The notes under the pieces are model-generated. The model was not told the origin of the DNA and ran no database searches. It saw only the letters and a list, made by a program, of their open reading frames with translations. Position numbers and translations under genes: made by a program. From DASQHL01 sp963843685 (GTDB lineage Bacteria > Chloroflexota > Dehalococcoidia > DSTF01 > JACRBR01), in contig CAWJLO010000008.1 in NCBI GenBank assembly GCA_963843685.1, positions 62,001-126,000 on the forward strand: a stretch of DNA of 64,000 nucleotides, in the 5' to 3' direction. This document shows, in pieces, positions 18,008 to 26,293 of the stretch (position 1 is the first letter of the stretch; the number at the start of each line of letters is the position of its first letter).

Positions 18008-18333
18008 GGCCTGACCCAAAGGAGTAATCGGACGCAACGTGTTGAACTGTTGGCGTCCAACAGGACTTCGAGGTCGGGCGTACCTGTGCTCGTTGAGGCG
18101 GTGCGGCGTTCGTCGCAGCTGTCGCACAGCAGCGATGCGGCGCATCGCGCGTCTGAGCGGCTCATGCGTGTATGGTCAGCATCGAGCCGGCAAGCTGGGA
18201 GTGAGGCATCCCCGCATGCGGGGGACAATCAGCGCGAAGCCCGACGCGGATACACGCCTAGGGGATCAGCGCGCGCAGCTTCGATCTAGGTTCACATTAC
18301 AAATCGAGGAGATACGTCTCTATCGCCCTGCGA

Positions 18334-20709
18334 TCACGCAGCGTTGCGTCGCGATTCGTCGAACGCGTGTTCGGCGTCGTCGGCCGCCTGGAACAGTTCG
18401 AGAAGACGCCCCCGCCGCCACAGCGCGTCGAGTGCACCGACAACGGTCGGACAAAAGAGCGTGCCGCCGGCCTGCCGCACTTCCGCGACCGCGTCACGCA
18501 GCCCCCACGCCCGCTTGTATGGCCGGTCCGTCGTCAGCGCGTCGAACGCGTCGGCCACGGCGACAATGCGCGCTGCCAGCGGGATCTCTTCGCCCGCAAG
18601 TCCGTCGGGGTACCCTGTCCCGTCCCAGCGCTCGTGATGCCAGCGGGCAACCGCGCGCTCCAGCGAGAACTTCGGTGAAGATCCGATCAGCCGCTCGCCG
18701 TGCTGCGGATGCTCGTGCATCTGTTCCCAGTCTTCCGGCGTCAGCTTGCCTGGGTTCATCAGCACCGCGTCCGGCAGGCTCATCTTGCCCAGATCGTGCA
18801 GCGCCGAGGCGGCGCCGATCGCTCGCGCTTCCTCCTCCGGAAGCCCGACCTCGCGCGCCAGTTCCACGCTGTAGTGGAGGATGCGGCGCAGGTGTCCGCC
18901 CGTGTGCGGGTCTCGCGCCTCCGCTGCGTCGGCGAGACGCGCGAGGGACTCGCGGCTCTCGCGCTCCAGCTCCGCGTACGACGCCTCCAGCGCGTTGCGC
19001 AGCAGCGCGGCGCTGATCGCCGGCGCGAGGTGATCGGCGATGTTCAGCAGGACGGCCATCTTCTCTTCGTCGAAGAAGTCCGGCCTGTCGCTCACTGCGC
19101 CCAGCAGCCCCAACGCTTCCCCATCGAACCGTATCGGCGCGATGGCGCAGGATCGAATGCCCGCCCGCTCCAGTACCCGCCGCTCAGCGGCCGGCACGCG
19201 CTCGTCGTGTGCTGGATCGTCGATGATGATCGGCGCCTCGCTCGCGATGAGGTGGACGAACTGCTGCGCTTCGAGCGTCGCACGCGCCTCCGACCATGCG
19301 TCCAGGATGCTGCCTTGTGCGCGCGTGGTCAGGTTGTACGGCATCTCCCCCGTCACCGGGTGCAGCGCCTCGATCGATACCGACGACGCGTTGATGAACT
19401 CGTTGATCAGCGTCGTCACGGTGCCGAGCCGCTCACTCAGGCTGCCTCCGCCGGCGAGAGCGTGCGCCAGGTCGACGTGTATGTCCCGCTCCCGGCCCGC
19501 CCGCAACGCGTCGATGTGCGCGCGCCCGTTGGCGACGATCGCTTGCAGCAGATCGGCCAGCGCGACGACCACCGGCGCGTCCGGTCGGAAGGAACGGATC
19601 GGGAGCCCTCCCAGGATGAGAGACCCGTCCGCGCCGCCCTCGTCCGATACCTTCGTCTCGATGAGCCACGTCTCCGCCGGTAGCAGCGACGCCATCACCT
19701 CCACGTTGAGCGCGCCGCCGGCGGACGCCTCGACGCACGCCGCCTCGAGCTCGGGTGCGGCCGCGCCGACGACTGTCACGCGCGGGTGATGCCCGCGAGC
19801 CTGGATCGTGATCGCGCAGACGCTCAACACGAACTCGTCGCGCGTCGCCTCCGCGATCTCCTGCAGGATCTGCGTCGTCGTCTGGTCGGGGCGCATCGCC
19901 CTCCCCGCCCGGACGAACAGCTTTCGCGCCGCGCCCGCGAGCGAGCTCAACGACTCTGCCTTCCGGCGGTGCTTTTCGCTGTACATGCGCCCGTCGGTCG
20001 CTGCGAACAACGCCTGCACGCTTTGGCCGTCCGCGGGGAACGTGCCGACGCCGAAACTCCCGACCATCTCGATCGCCTGGCCCTCCAGCCGCACGCCGCG
20101 AAGATCGGCTTCCAGATCGGCGGCGATCCTGAGCGCCTCGTCGCCGCTCGTGTCCGGCAACACGAGCGCGAACTCGTCGCCGCCGAGTCGGGCGGCGAAC
20201 CCGGAATTTCTGCAGTGCCTGGCGAAGACGTCGCCGGTCGCCCGCAGCACGGCGTCGCCGTACTGGTGACCGAACGAGTCGTTCAGGACTTTGAAGTTGT
20301 CCAGGTCGGCGACGATAAGGCTGACGGATTGGCCGGCAGCCTTCGAGCGCTCCAGGAGCCCCTCAACTAGCGGATGGAACGCACGCAGGTTGAGCAGTCC
20401 CGTCAGCGGATCCCTCTCTGCCAGGTCGTGCAACTGGTCTGTGAGGCTCCGCACTTCGACGAGCGTGCGCTCCAGCACCCGTGCGTGCCCCACCCGCGCC
20501 AGCGTGGAGATCACGACGTACGAAAAGAGGCCGACGGCGATCGTGAAGTAGCCGGCCACGGCGATGCGGGAGCCGGCGTCCGCCCGGTTTACGTACACGG
20601 TCGCTATGGCGAGCGCGATCGCCACCGCCGCGCCGGCGAGGCGTGATATGAGCACGACGCGGCGGACCTCTTCGCGCGCGGCTTCGGTAAGCGTGCCTGC
20701 CTGCTTCAC
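18334..20709 (-). CDS. Membrane GGDEF + GAF + HD-GYP c-di-GMP cyclase/phosphodiesterase
   Basis: 791 residues. Two N-terminal membrane segments (about 20-75) are followed by a GGDEF domain (RDPLTGLLNLRAF to about 260, active site RLGGDEFALV), a region with two GAF-like stretches (about 270-580), and a C-terminal HD-GYP domain. The last carries ARDPHTGGHLRRI, SALHDLGKM, HPQHGERL and HHERWDGTGYPDGL. Both catalytic motifs look intact, so it may both make and degrade c-di-GMP. The inhibitory I-site position upstream of GGDEF reads RNSG instead of RxxD. GTG start at 20709. It may tie polysaccharide or surface-protein production to c-di-GMP. Confidence 0.9.
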   Translation of the reverse strand: MKQAGTLTEAAREEVRRVVLISRLAGAAVAIALAIATVYVNRADAGSRIAVAGYFTIAVGLFSYVVISTLARVGHARVLERTLVEVRSLTDQLHDLAERDPLTGLLNLRAFHPLVEGLLERSKAAGQSVSLIVADLDNFKVLNDSFGHQYGDAVLRATGDVFARHCRNSGFAARLGGDEFALVLPDTSGDEALRIAADLEADLRGVRLEGQAIEMVGSFGVGTFPADGQSVQALFAATDGRMYSEKHRRKAESLSSLAGAARKLFVRAGRAMRPDQTTTQILQEIAEATRDEFVLSVCAITIQARGHHPRVTVVGAAAPELEAACVEASAGGALNVEVMASLLPAETWLIETKVSDEGGADGSLILGGLPIRSFRPDAPVVVALADLLQAIVANGRAHIDALRAGRERDIHVDLAHALAGGGSLSERLGTVTTLINEFINASSVSIEALHPVTGEMPYNLTTRAQGSILDAWSEARATLEAQQFVHLIASEAPIIIDDPAHDERVPAAERRVLERAGIRSCAIAPIRFDGEALGLLGAVSDRPDFFDEEKMAVLLNIADHLAPAISAALLRNALEASYAELERESRESLARLADAAEARDPHTGGHLRRILHYSVELAREVGLPEEEARAIGAASALHDLGKMSLPDAVLMNPGKLTPEDWEQMHEHPQHGERLIGSSPKFSLERAVARWHHERWDGTGYPDGLAGEEIPLAARIVAVADAFDALTTDRPYKRAWGLRDAVAEVRQAGGTLFCPTVVGALDALWRRGRLLELFQAADDAEHAFDESRRNAA

Positions 20710-20731
20710 GTAGACGTTATCGGCAGAACCC

Positions 20732-21364
20732 TTAAGCGCTCCGCAGGTCGGATGCGGCCAATTCAGACGCGAACTCGGCGACCTGCTGGGAAAGCAGCTC
20801 CACGCCGGGCCACCAGGTGTGCCCCGCCTCGGGCACGACCACCAGCGGGCGCTCAGCAGCCGCCCAGCGCGTCAATTCGGCGGCGGGCGCCAATGGGTCG
20901 GCCTCGCCCGTAACAATGAGGCCCGGGAGTCCTTCCGGCAGGCTCGCGCCCTTCATGAGGCTCGCTGGCGGCGAGACGAGGATCAGCGCGCGCAGGCCGT
21001 CCGTCCGGGCCACCGAAGCCGCCACGGCCGCCCCGAACGAGTAGCCGGCGAGCGCCATCCTTGCTCCTGGCCACCAGGCTCGGGCCGCCTCAACCGCCGC
21101 CCGCGCATCCTCCGCCTCCCCGGACCCGCCTCCGTACGCCCCCTCGCTGCCGCCGGTGCCGCGGAAGTTGAATCTGACCGTTGACGCGCCAGCCGCCGCG
21201 AACGCCTCGCAGATGGCCAGCACGACGTGATTGTCCATGTCGCCGCCATACTGGGGGTGCGGGTGGAGCACGATCGCAGCGATGTCGCGCTCGCCCTCGC
21301 GGACGCGCGCCTCAAGCCTCAGGCCGCCGCTTCGTATCTCCTCTGCCCGTTCGCCCGGCGTCAA
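20732..21364 (-). CDS. Alpha/beta hydrolase
   Basis: 210-residue serine hydrolase of the COG2945-like group. It has LHPHPQYGGDMDNHVV and FNFRGTGGSEG near the N-terminus, the nucleophile elbow GYSFG, an acid candidate in GEADPLAP and the His in EAGHTWW. The TTG at 21364 overlaps the upstream stop (TTGA) and has GGAAGGA six bases before it, so it is preferred over an in-frame start at 21430 that would overlap the upstream gene. It is last in the prfA-rdx-prmC run. Substrate unknown. Confidence 0.8.
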   Translation of the reverse strand: MTPGERAEEIRSGGLRLEARVREGERDIAAIVLHPHPQYGGDMDNHVVLAICEAFAAAGASTVRFNFRGTGGSEGAYGGGSGEAEDARAAVEAARAWWPGARMALAGYSFGAAVAASVARTDGLRALILVSPPASLMKGASLPEGLPGLIVTGEADPLAPAAELTRWAAAERPLVVVPEAGHTWWPGVELLSQQVAEFASELAASDLRSA

Positions 21365-21768
21365 CTCAGGTCCTTCCGCTCGACCGGCGGCGCGGGCTTG
21401 GGTCCCTGTCCCAACATGCGGCGCCACCACGGCGTGCGCATCGATTCCGCCGGTATCTCCGCGTCGACGCCTCTCCAGGCGCCGTCCACCCGCTGCCAGC
21501 GCGTCGTGAGCACGTAGCTGCCGGCGCCGGCGAACCCCACCGAAGACACACCGGATCCGTCCCCAGGTTCACTTATGTCTACTATGTTGTACCTGCGGGC
21601 GCGGGGAAGCACCGGCGCTCCCAGCCCCCCTCCCCCGAGCTTCAGTAGCGCTCGTTCGCTCATGTACGAAGCGAACGTCGCCTGGTCGCCGCGCACCCAG
21701 GCCTCCGATATCCGCTCGACAGCCTCCCGCAGCGTCTCCTCCGCCAACTCTGCCTCCTCCGCCATCAC
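21361..21768 (-). CDS. Hypothetical protein (possibly NTF2/SnoaL-like)
   Basis: 135 residues. A helical N-terminus (LAEETLREAVERISEAWVRGDQ pattern) is followed by short beta-like segments ending in VLTTRWQRVDGAWRGVDAE. The order resembles small NTF2-fold proteins, but I cannot confirm it. There is no signal peptide. Starts GTG/ATG at 21768/21765 overlap the prmC stop, and its own stop overlaps the hydrolase start, so it is translated as part of this coupled run. Confidence 0.6.
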   Translation of the reverse strand: MMAEEAELAEETLREAVERISEAWVRGDQATFASYMSERALLKLGGGGLGAPVLPRARRYNIVDISEPGDGSGVSSVGFAGAGSYVLTTRWQRVDGAWRGVDAEIPAESMRTPWWRRMLGQGPKPAPPVERKDLS

Positions 21769-22608
21769 GTCCGCACCACGACCATGCGATCGCGTCCCGC
21801 CGCGTCCCTCTCGACCCGCGCTCTACCGCACGGAAACGCGCGCTGGGCCGCAGCCAGTAGCTCCCGCGCCTGCGTCTCGCCTATCTCGGCCGCCAGCACG
21901 CCTCCTTGAGACAGGTGCCCCGGCGCCTGCGCGAGAAACCGCGCGATGATCTCCGTCCCGTCCGCGCCGGCAACCAGCGCGACGCGCGGCTCGCGCTCAT
22001 TGATCTCCGCCGGCAGTGCGCGCCACGCCGTCTCGGCGACGTACGGCAAATTCGCCAGGATCACGTCATGCCTCCCCGCGCCTTCCAGCAGGTCGCCACG
22101 CCGAAACTCGACCCGCTGGTCGACGCTGTGGCGTTCGGCGTTGCGCCGCGCGATCTCGAGCGCCTCAAGCGAGACGTCGATTGCGACGACCTGGGCGGAG
22201 GGCGCGTTGACGGCGACCGCCACAGCGATCGCCCCGCTCCCCGTCCCGACGTCTGCGATACGCACCTCTCCCTGGCGGCGCCTGGCCTCGTCCAGCGCGA
22301 CGTCGACGAGCATCTCGGTCTCCGGCCTCGGGATCAGCGCGCCCGGCCCGCAGATCAGGTCAAGCCCGTAGAACTCTCGGCGGCCGACGATGTACGCCAG
22401 CGGCTCGTGTCGCAGCCTCCGCTCGAGGAGCGCGTCCAACCGCCGCGCGTCGTCGCTCCGACACTGCGTCCCGCAGGCGTGCAAGTAACCGTGTCCGGTC
22501 GATCTCGAGGATCTCGGCCAGGAGTACTTCGGCTTCCAGGCGCGCATCATCGACGCCCTCCTCATCGAGCCGTTGCGCCGACGCGTGCACAAGCTCGGCG
22601 ATCGTCAC
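21765..22608 (-). CDS. prmC: Release factor glutamine N5-methyltransferase, apparent frameshift
   Basis: PrmC methylates the GGQ glutamine of release factors. The N-terminal helical part (VTIAELVHASAQRLDEEG onward, GTG at 22608) and the methyltransferase part (LACGTQ-region onward: RREFYGLDL, RPETEMLVD, VADVGTGSG-like IADVGTGSGAIAVAVA and ANLPYV) lie in two frames. The switch is near 22454-22466. Removing one base there joins RLRDAVS to SDDARRLDALLERRL, the usual PrmC order, so a one-base insertion (real or a sequencing error) is likely. The substrate loop reads NLPY, not NPPY. GTGA overlap with the upstream rdx gene. Confidence 0.85.
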
Positions 22609-22901
22609 GGCGTCGCCGCCCCGTGTCGCGGCGGCGTGGCGGGAAGGCCCGCCGCGGCCAGCACGGCCTCGCGGATCTCCTTCGGCTCCGGGAACCGCCC
22701 CGTGGCGGCCCGGTCGAACACGGCGACGCCGTCGTATCGCACGATGAACGCCCCGCCGGACGATGGCAGCAACGCGATCTCGGTCGCGATGTCTGGACGC
22801 TGATCGAACAGCTCCCGTGCCAGCCAGAACGCGCGCCCCTGGAACTTGCAGACTGTGCAGAACTCGATCTCCAGGCGGTGCTTGGGCGCCGAATCCGTCA
22901 C
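22605..22901 (-). CDS. Rdx/SelW-type thioredoxin-like protein
   Basis: 98 residues. EIEFCTVCKFQGRAFWLARE matches the N-terminal redox strand-loop-helix of the Rdx (SelT/SelW/SelH) family, with a Cys-x-x-Cys pair at about 15-18 in place of the Cys-x-x-Sec of eukaryotic members. A second family-like block is LLPSSGGAFIVRYDGVAVFDR. No selenocysteine codon is involved. The GTG at 22901 overlaps the prfA stop (GTGA) and the stop overlaps the prmC start in the same way. Function in bacteria is largely unknown; a thiol-redox role is inferred. Confidence 0.82.
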   Translation of the reverse strand: MTDSAPKHRLEIEFCTVCKFQGRAFWLARELFDQRPDIATEIALLPSSGGAFIVRYDGVAVFDRAATGRFPEPKEIREAVLAAAGLPATPPRHGAATP

Positions 22902-23974
22902 TTCGCCCCTCCCGCCCCTTCTTCGAGCTGGCGCGCCTCCATGTCGGCGGAGACGGCATCGATGATGTCGTCCAGCTCGCCGTCCATGATCCTCGGCAGG
23001 TTGTGCACCGTGAGGCCGATGCGGTGGTCCGTCAGGCGATCCTGCGGGTAGTTGTACGTGCGGATCTTCTCGGAGCGCTCTGCCGAGCCAACCTGCTGCT
23101 TGCGCGCTCCCGCGATCTCCTCCGCTTGCGCACTCTGCTTCTGGTCGAGCAGCCGCGCGCGCAGCACCGCCATCGCCTTGTTGCGGTTCTTCAGCTGAGA
23201 CCGCTCGTCCTGGCACACGACGACGATGCCCGTCGGCACGTGAGTCATACGCACCGCCGTGGCCACCTTGTTCACGTTCTGGCCGCCCGCGCCGCCCGAG
23301 TGAAAGATGTCGATGCGCAGCTCCGACTCGTTGATCTGCACTTCGACCTCGTCAGCCTCAGGCAACACGGCCACCGTCGCGGTCGATGTGTGGATGCGGC
23401 CCTGTGCCTCTGTTTCCGGAACGCGTTGCACCCGGTGCACGCCGCTTTCGTACTTCAGGCGGGAGTACGCACCCGCGCCGTGCACCTCGAAGATCACTTC
23501 CTTGAGGCCGCCGATGCCGATCTGGTTTGCCGACAGCGCCTCGACGGTCCACTTGTGCCGGTCGGCGTACCGCGAGTACATGCGGAAGAGATCCGCCGCG
23601 AACAGCGCTGCTTCATCGCCCCCGGTGCCCCCGCGGATCTCGACGATGACGTCCCGGTCGTCGCGCGGGTCCTTCGGCACCAGCGCGCGCCGGAGCTTCT
23701 CTTCGATCTCCACGCGCGCCGCCGTCAGCGACTCCACCTCTTCCTTCGCAAGCGCTGACATCTCCGGGTCGCTGTCGCCGATCACCGCACGCGCCTGCTC
23801 GATCGCCTGCGCGTTCGACCGCCACTCCCGGTACATGCTGACGACGTGCTCGATCGAGGCGCGCTCTCGCGCCAGCGCCTGCAGCTTCTCGTAATCGGCC
23901 GCGACCTCTGGCCGGGACATCTCCTCGGTCAGGTCTTCGAACCGCTGCTCTGTCGCTTCCAGTCGATCGAACAT
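22898..23974 (-). CDS. prfA: Peptide chain release factor 1
   Basis: 358 residues, normal for RF1. It recognises UAA/UAG and triggers peptide release. The catalytic GGQ is in HSGGAGGQNVNK. The codon-recognition PxT tripeptide is PET in RVPETEAQGRIHTS, which marks RF1, not RF2. The ATG at 23974 has a bidirectional-looking hairpin just upstream (23988-24012). Its stop overlaps rdx, and prmC, the enzyme that methylates this GGQ, follows. Confidence 0.95.
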   Translation of the reverse strand: MFDRLEATEQRFEDLTEEMSRPEVAADYEKLQALARERASIEHVVSMYREWRSNAQAIEQARAVIGDSDPEMSALAKEEVESLTAARVEIEEKLRRALVPKDPRDDRDVIVEIRGGTGGDEAALFAADLFRMYSRYADRHKWTVEALSANQIGIGGLKEVIFEVHGAGAYSRLKYESGVHRVQRVPETEAQGRIHTSTATVAVLPEADEVEVQINESELRIDIFHSGGAGGQNVNKVATAVRMTHVPTGIVVVCQDERSQLKNRNKAMAVLRARLLDQKQSAQAEEIAGARKQQVGSAERSEKIRTYNYPQDRLTDHRIGLTVHNLPRIMDGELDDIIDAVSADMEARQLEEGAGGAK

Positions 23975-23987
23975 CGCGAAACATGCC

Positions 23988-24012
23988 GAAACCCCCTTCC
24001 GGAGGGGGTTTC
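23988..24012 (-). terminator. Hairpin terminator between the GNAT gene and prfA
   Basis: GAAACCCCC (23988-23996) pairs with GGGGGTTTC (24004-24012) across a 7-nt loop. The stem carries an A-tract and T-tract at its base. It lies after the minus-strand GNAT gene and just before prfA, so it likely ends the upstream transcript. Confidence 0.65.
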
Positions 24013-24046
24013 TTCCTCTCGCTTCATGGTAGCACCCGCTCGCTTC

Positions 24047-24550
24047 TCACGTCTGCGCGGCGCGCCTCGCCCGCATCTCGTCGTAGAGCGGTCCGTACAC
24101 ACTCCGATCACTGCCCTCGATGATCGTTGCGCCGCAGACCTTCTCGTAGAACGCGGCCGGCCCTACGCCGCCGATGATGGCGTATCCGTACCCCATCTCG
24201 CGCATGCTCACGAGACATCGAAACAACAACGCCGCGCCGATACCGCCGCCCCGCAGCTCCTCGCGCACCCCCGTCGGCCCGAAGAAGCCCCGCCTGCTCG
24301 CCTCGTACACAGCGAACCCGACGATCTCACCGCCCAACACGGCGACGAACCCCGTGATCGGGTGCCCGGTCGCAAACGCCAGCTCGGCCTCCGACGCCCA
24401 GTTTGCCGTGAATTGCTGTTCGATGAACCGCCGCAGCCCGCCCCGGTCCCACGCATCCAGCCGCCGGATCGTCACGCCGGCGGCGGCCGCTCTCGCCTCG
24501 TACGGCGCCCCGTCCGGCAGATCGTAGAGCCGCACCAGCATGTCAGGCAT
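24047..24550 (-). CDS. GNAT-family N-acetyltransferase
   Basis: 167 residues with the GNAT acetyl-CoA fold. GFVAVLGGEIVGFAVYEA forms the beta2-beta4 region, and the pyrophosphate loop is present as VREELRGGGIGAALL (R/QxxGxG/A). A C-terminal GYAIIGGVGPAAFYEKVCGA completes motif B. ATG 24550 is chosen because it lies just after the hisS stop and has GGGGGTGG upstream; longer readings would overlap hisS. Acceptor unknown. Confidence 0.78.
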   Translation of the reverse strand: MPDMLVRLYDLPDGAPYEARAAAAGVTIRRLDAWDRGGLRRFIEQQFTANWASEAELAFATGHPITGFVAVLGGEIVGFAVYEASRRGFFGPTGVREELRGGGIGAALLFRCLVSMREMGYGYAIIGGVGPAAFYEKVCGATIIEGSDRSVYGPLYDEMRARRAAQT

Positions 24551-24572
24551 GCGGCCCACCACCCCCGTGACT

Positions 24573-25868
24573 TCACGTAACCGCTCCTTCGTGAAGCACC
24601 CTGACCACAGCATCTAATGACACGCGCCGCTCTTCATGCGCCCCCAGATCCCGCAGCGTCACCTCGCCCGCCGCCATCTCCTCCGCCCCGATAATCGCCG
24701 CATACCGCGCGCCGACCGCGTTTGCGTGTCGAAGCTGCGCCTTCAAGCTGCGCCCCGCGCCGCCGATCACGGCCTCGTACCCGGCCGAGCGCACGGCCGC
24801 CGCCAGACGCAGCGCCGACGCCGCGGCGTCCGGCGTCAAGTGCGCGACGTACAGCTGCGGCGTTGGAGCGGCGGGAACTGGCACCTCTTGCCGCTTCAGG
24901 TTGATGATCAACCGTTCGAAGCCGGTGCCGAAGCCAATGCCCGGCGTCGGCGGCCCGCCGAGCAGCTCCGCCAGGCCGTCGTATCGTCCACCGCTCCCCA
25001 TGCTGCTCTGCGCGCCCTCCTCCAATGGGTGGCACTCGAACACGGTGCGCGTGTAGTAGTCGAGCCCGCGCACCAGCCGCTCGTCGATCGTATAGTCGAT
25101 GCCAAGCGTGGCGAGGTGCGCCTTCAGCGCCTCGAAATGATCCCGGCAATCGTCGCACAGGTAGTCGTGAAGCCGTGGCGCGCCCGCGATCACCGGCTGG
25201 CAACGCTCGTCCTTGCAATCCAACAGGCGCAACGGGTTCTTCTCGATGCGGCCCCGGCAGTCCGGACAGACTTCATCCATGTGCGGCAGGTAGTACGCCC
25301 GCAGGTCATCGATGTAGCGGGGCCGGCAGTTAGCGTCTCCAATGGTATTCAGCTTGAGCGTGAACCCACTCAACCCCAACTCGCGGAAGAACGTCCACAA
25401 CAGGTCGATCATCTCCGCGTCGACCAGGGGGTCGGCGTCGCCGATAGCTTCCGCGCCGAATTGGGTGTGCTGGCGGTAGCGCCCCGCCTGGGGGCGGTCG
25501 TAGCGGAAGTTCGGGGCCACGTAGAAGAGCCGCACCGGCTGCGGCAGGCTCGCCATGCCGTGCTCGATGAAGGCGCGCACGACCGGCGCAGTCCCCTCGG
25601 GGCGGAGCGCGAGACGATCCCCTCCCCGGTCCTCGAACAGGTACACCTCTTTCTCGACAATGTCCGTCCCGGCCCCGGCCGTTCGCAGGAAGACACCGCC
25701 GTACTCCAGAATCGGGGTTTCTATCCTGCTGTATCCGAAGAGCGCGCACACCCGCTCCGCCGTGTCGCGCACATACTTCCAGTAGGGCCAATCGCCCGGA
25801 AGGAGGTCGGCCGTGCCCCGCGGCGTGGCGAAGCGCTGGGCCTTGCTCTTGCGGTCGGGAGAGTCCAT
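24573..25868 (-). CDS. hisS: Histidyl-tRNA synthetase
   Basis: 431 residues, class II synthetase that charges tRNA-His. Motif 1 region begins at PRGTADLLP. Motif 2 is in VRLFYVAPNFRYDRPQAGRYRQ, the HisRS-specific motif is LVRGLDYYTRTVFE, and motif 3 is PGIGFGTGFERL. CPDC and CDDC pairs are seen in the insertion. The C-terminal anticodon-binding domain follows from about 330. ATG 25868 (MDSPDRKSK) is chosen; the longer frame upstream is unsupported. Confidence 0.95.
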   Translation of the reverse strand: MDSPDRKSKAQRFATPRGTADLLPGDWPYWKYVRDTAERVCALFGYSRIETPILEYGGVFLRTAGAGTDIVEKEVYLFEDRGGDRLALRPEGTAPVVRAFIEHGMASLPQPVRLFYVAPNFRYDRPQAGRYRQHTQFGAEAIGDADPLVDAEMIDLLWTFFRELGLSGFTLKLNTIGDANCRPRYIDDLRAYYLPHMDEVCPDCRGRIEKNPLRLLDCKDERCQPVIAGAPRLHDYLCDDCRDHFEALKAHLATLGIDYTIDERLVRGLDYYTRTVFECHPLEEGAQSSMGSGGRYDGLAELLGGPPTPGIGFGTGFERLIINLKRQEVPVPAAPTPQLYVAHLTPDAAASALRLAAAVRSAGYEAVIGGAGRSLKAQLRHANAVGARYAAIIGAEEMAAGEVTLRDLGAHEERRVSLDAVVRVLHEGAVT

Positions 25869-25972
25869 TACGGTGCGCTTTCGGATACGTGCACGGTCGG
25901 AAGATCGACTCAGAGCGAGAGGATAACAGCCCGATTCGAGTCTGGCGAACCAGGCCGCCATGCTAGACTGAA

Positions 25973-26008
25973 ACGTACGTACGCCTGCACGCCCAGGCGT
26001 ATAGACGT
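25973..26008. promoter_or_regulatory. Imperfect 15-bp inverted repeat, candidate operator of the RHH-rel operon
   Basis: Arms 25973-25987 and 25994-26008 match at 12 of 15 positions, with an inner perfect 8-bp stem TACGCCTG/CAGGCGTA. It lies just after a TAGACT -10-like hexamer (25964-25969) and just before the AGGAGG ribosome-binding site of the RHH gene. Autoregulation by the RHH protein is a reasonable inference. Confidence 0.45.
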
Positions 26009-26035
26009 ATGGATCTAGGAGGAAGGCGACCCGCC

Positions 26036-26293
26036 ATGTCGAGACGCATGACCATCGTGTTCGACGACGAAGATCTGTACACCAACCTCAAAGTCGAATC
26101 GGCGAGGTCGCACCGCCCCGCAAAGGATCTCGTGGCCGAGGCTCTCACCCTGCTGTTCGAGTGCACGCCGGAGGAGCAGCAGACGATCATGATGCGCGCC
26201 CGTATGAAGGGATACGCCCGCGACGGCGGCGTGCCGGTCGAGAAGATCCTCCAGGAACTGGGGCTCGCCCGCGACGGTGTAGGGACCGCGTAA
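26036..26293 (+). CDS. Ribbon-helix-helix (Arc/CopG-like) small protein
   Basis: 85 residues. MSRRMTIVFDDEDLYTNLK, then a helix and KDLVAEALTLLF, match the beta strand-helix-helix layout of MetJ/Arc/CopG DNA-binding proteins. Such proteins bind operators as dimers and often repress themselves. ATG 26036 has AGGAGG upstream; a start at 26009 would include the RBS itself. Its TAA overlaps the rel start as TAATG, so the two are translationally coupled. No toxin gene is adjacent, so an antitoxin role is not supported. Confidence 0.7.
   Translation: MSRRMTIVFDDEDLYTNLKVESARSHRPAKDLVAEALTLLFECTPEEQQTIMMRARMKGYARDGGVPVEKILQELGLARDGVGTA

Larger units (their letters stand above)
17913..18333. other. 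421-bp gap with several inverted repeats upstream of the PA14-protein gene
   Basis: No credible gene. Read toward the PA14 gene (minus strand) it holds a 14-bp palindrome CCCCGCATGCGGGG (18210-18223), a CTGTTGG/CCAACAG repeat near 18035-18055, a 9-bp stem hairpin (17985-18007) and a 7-bp stem hairpin (17917-17933) ending four bases before the ATG. I could not fix a confident promoter here. Confidence 0.45.

Noticed and set aside
26036..26293. RHH gene as an antitoxin of a toxin-antitoxin pair
   Set aside because: No small toxin-like gene lies beside it; the downstream partner is rel, a large housekeeping gene.
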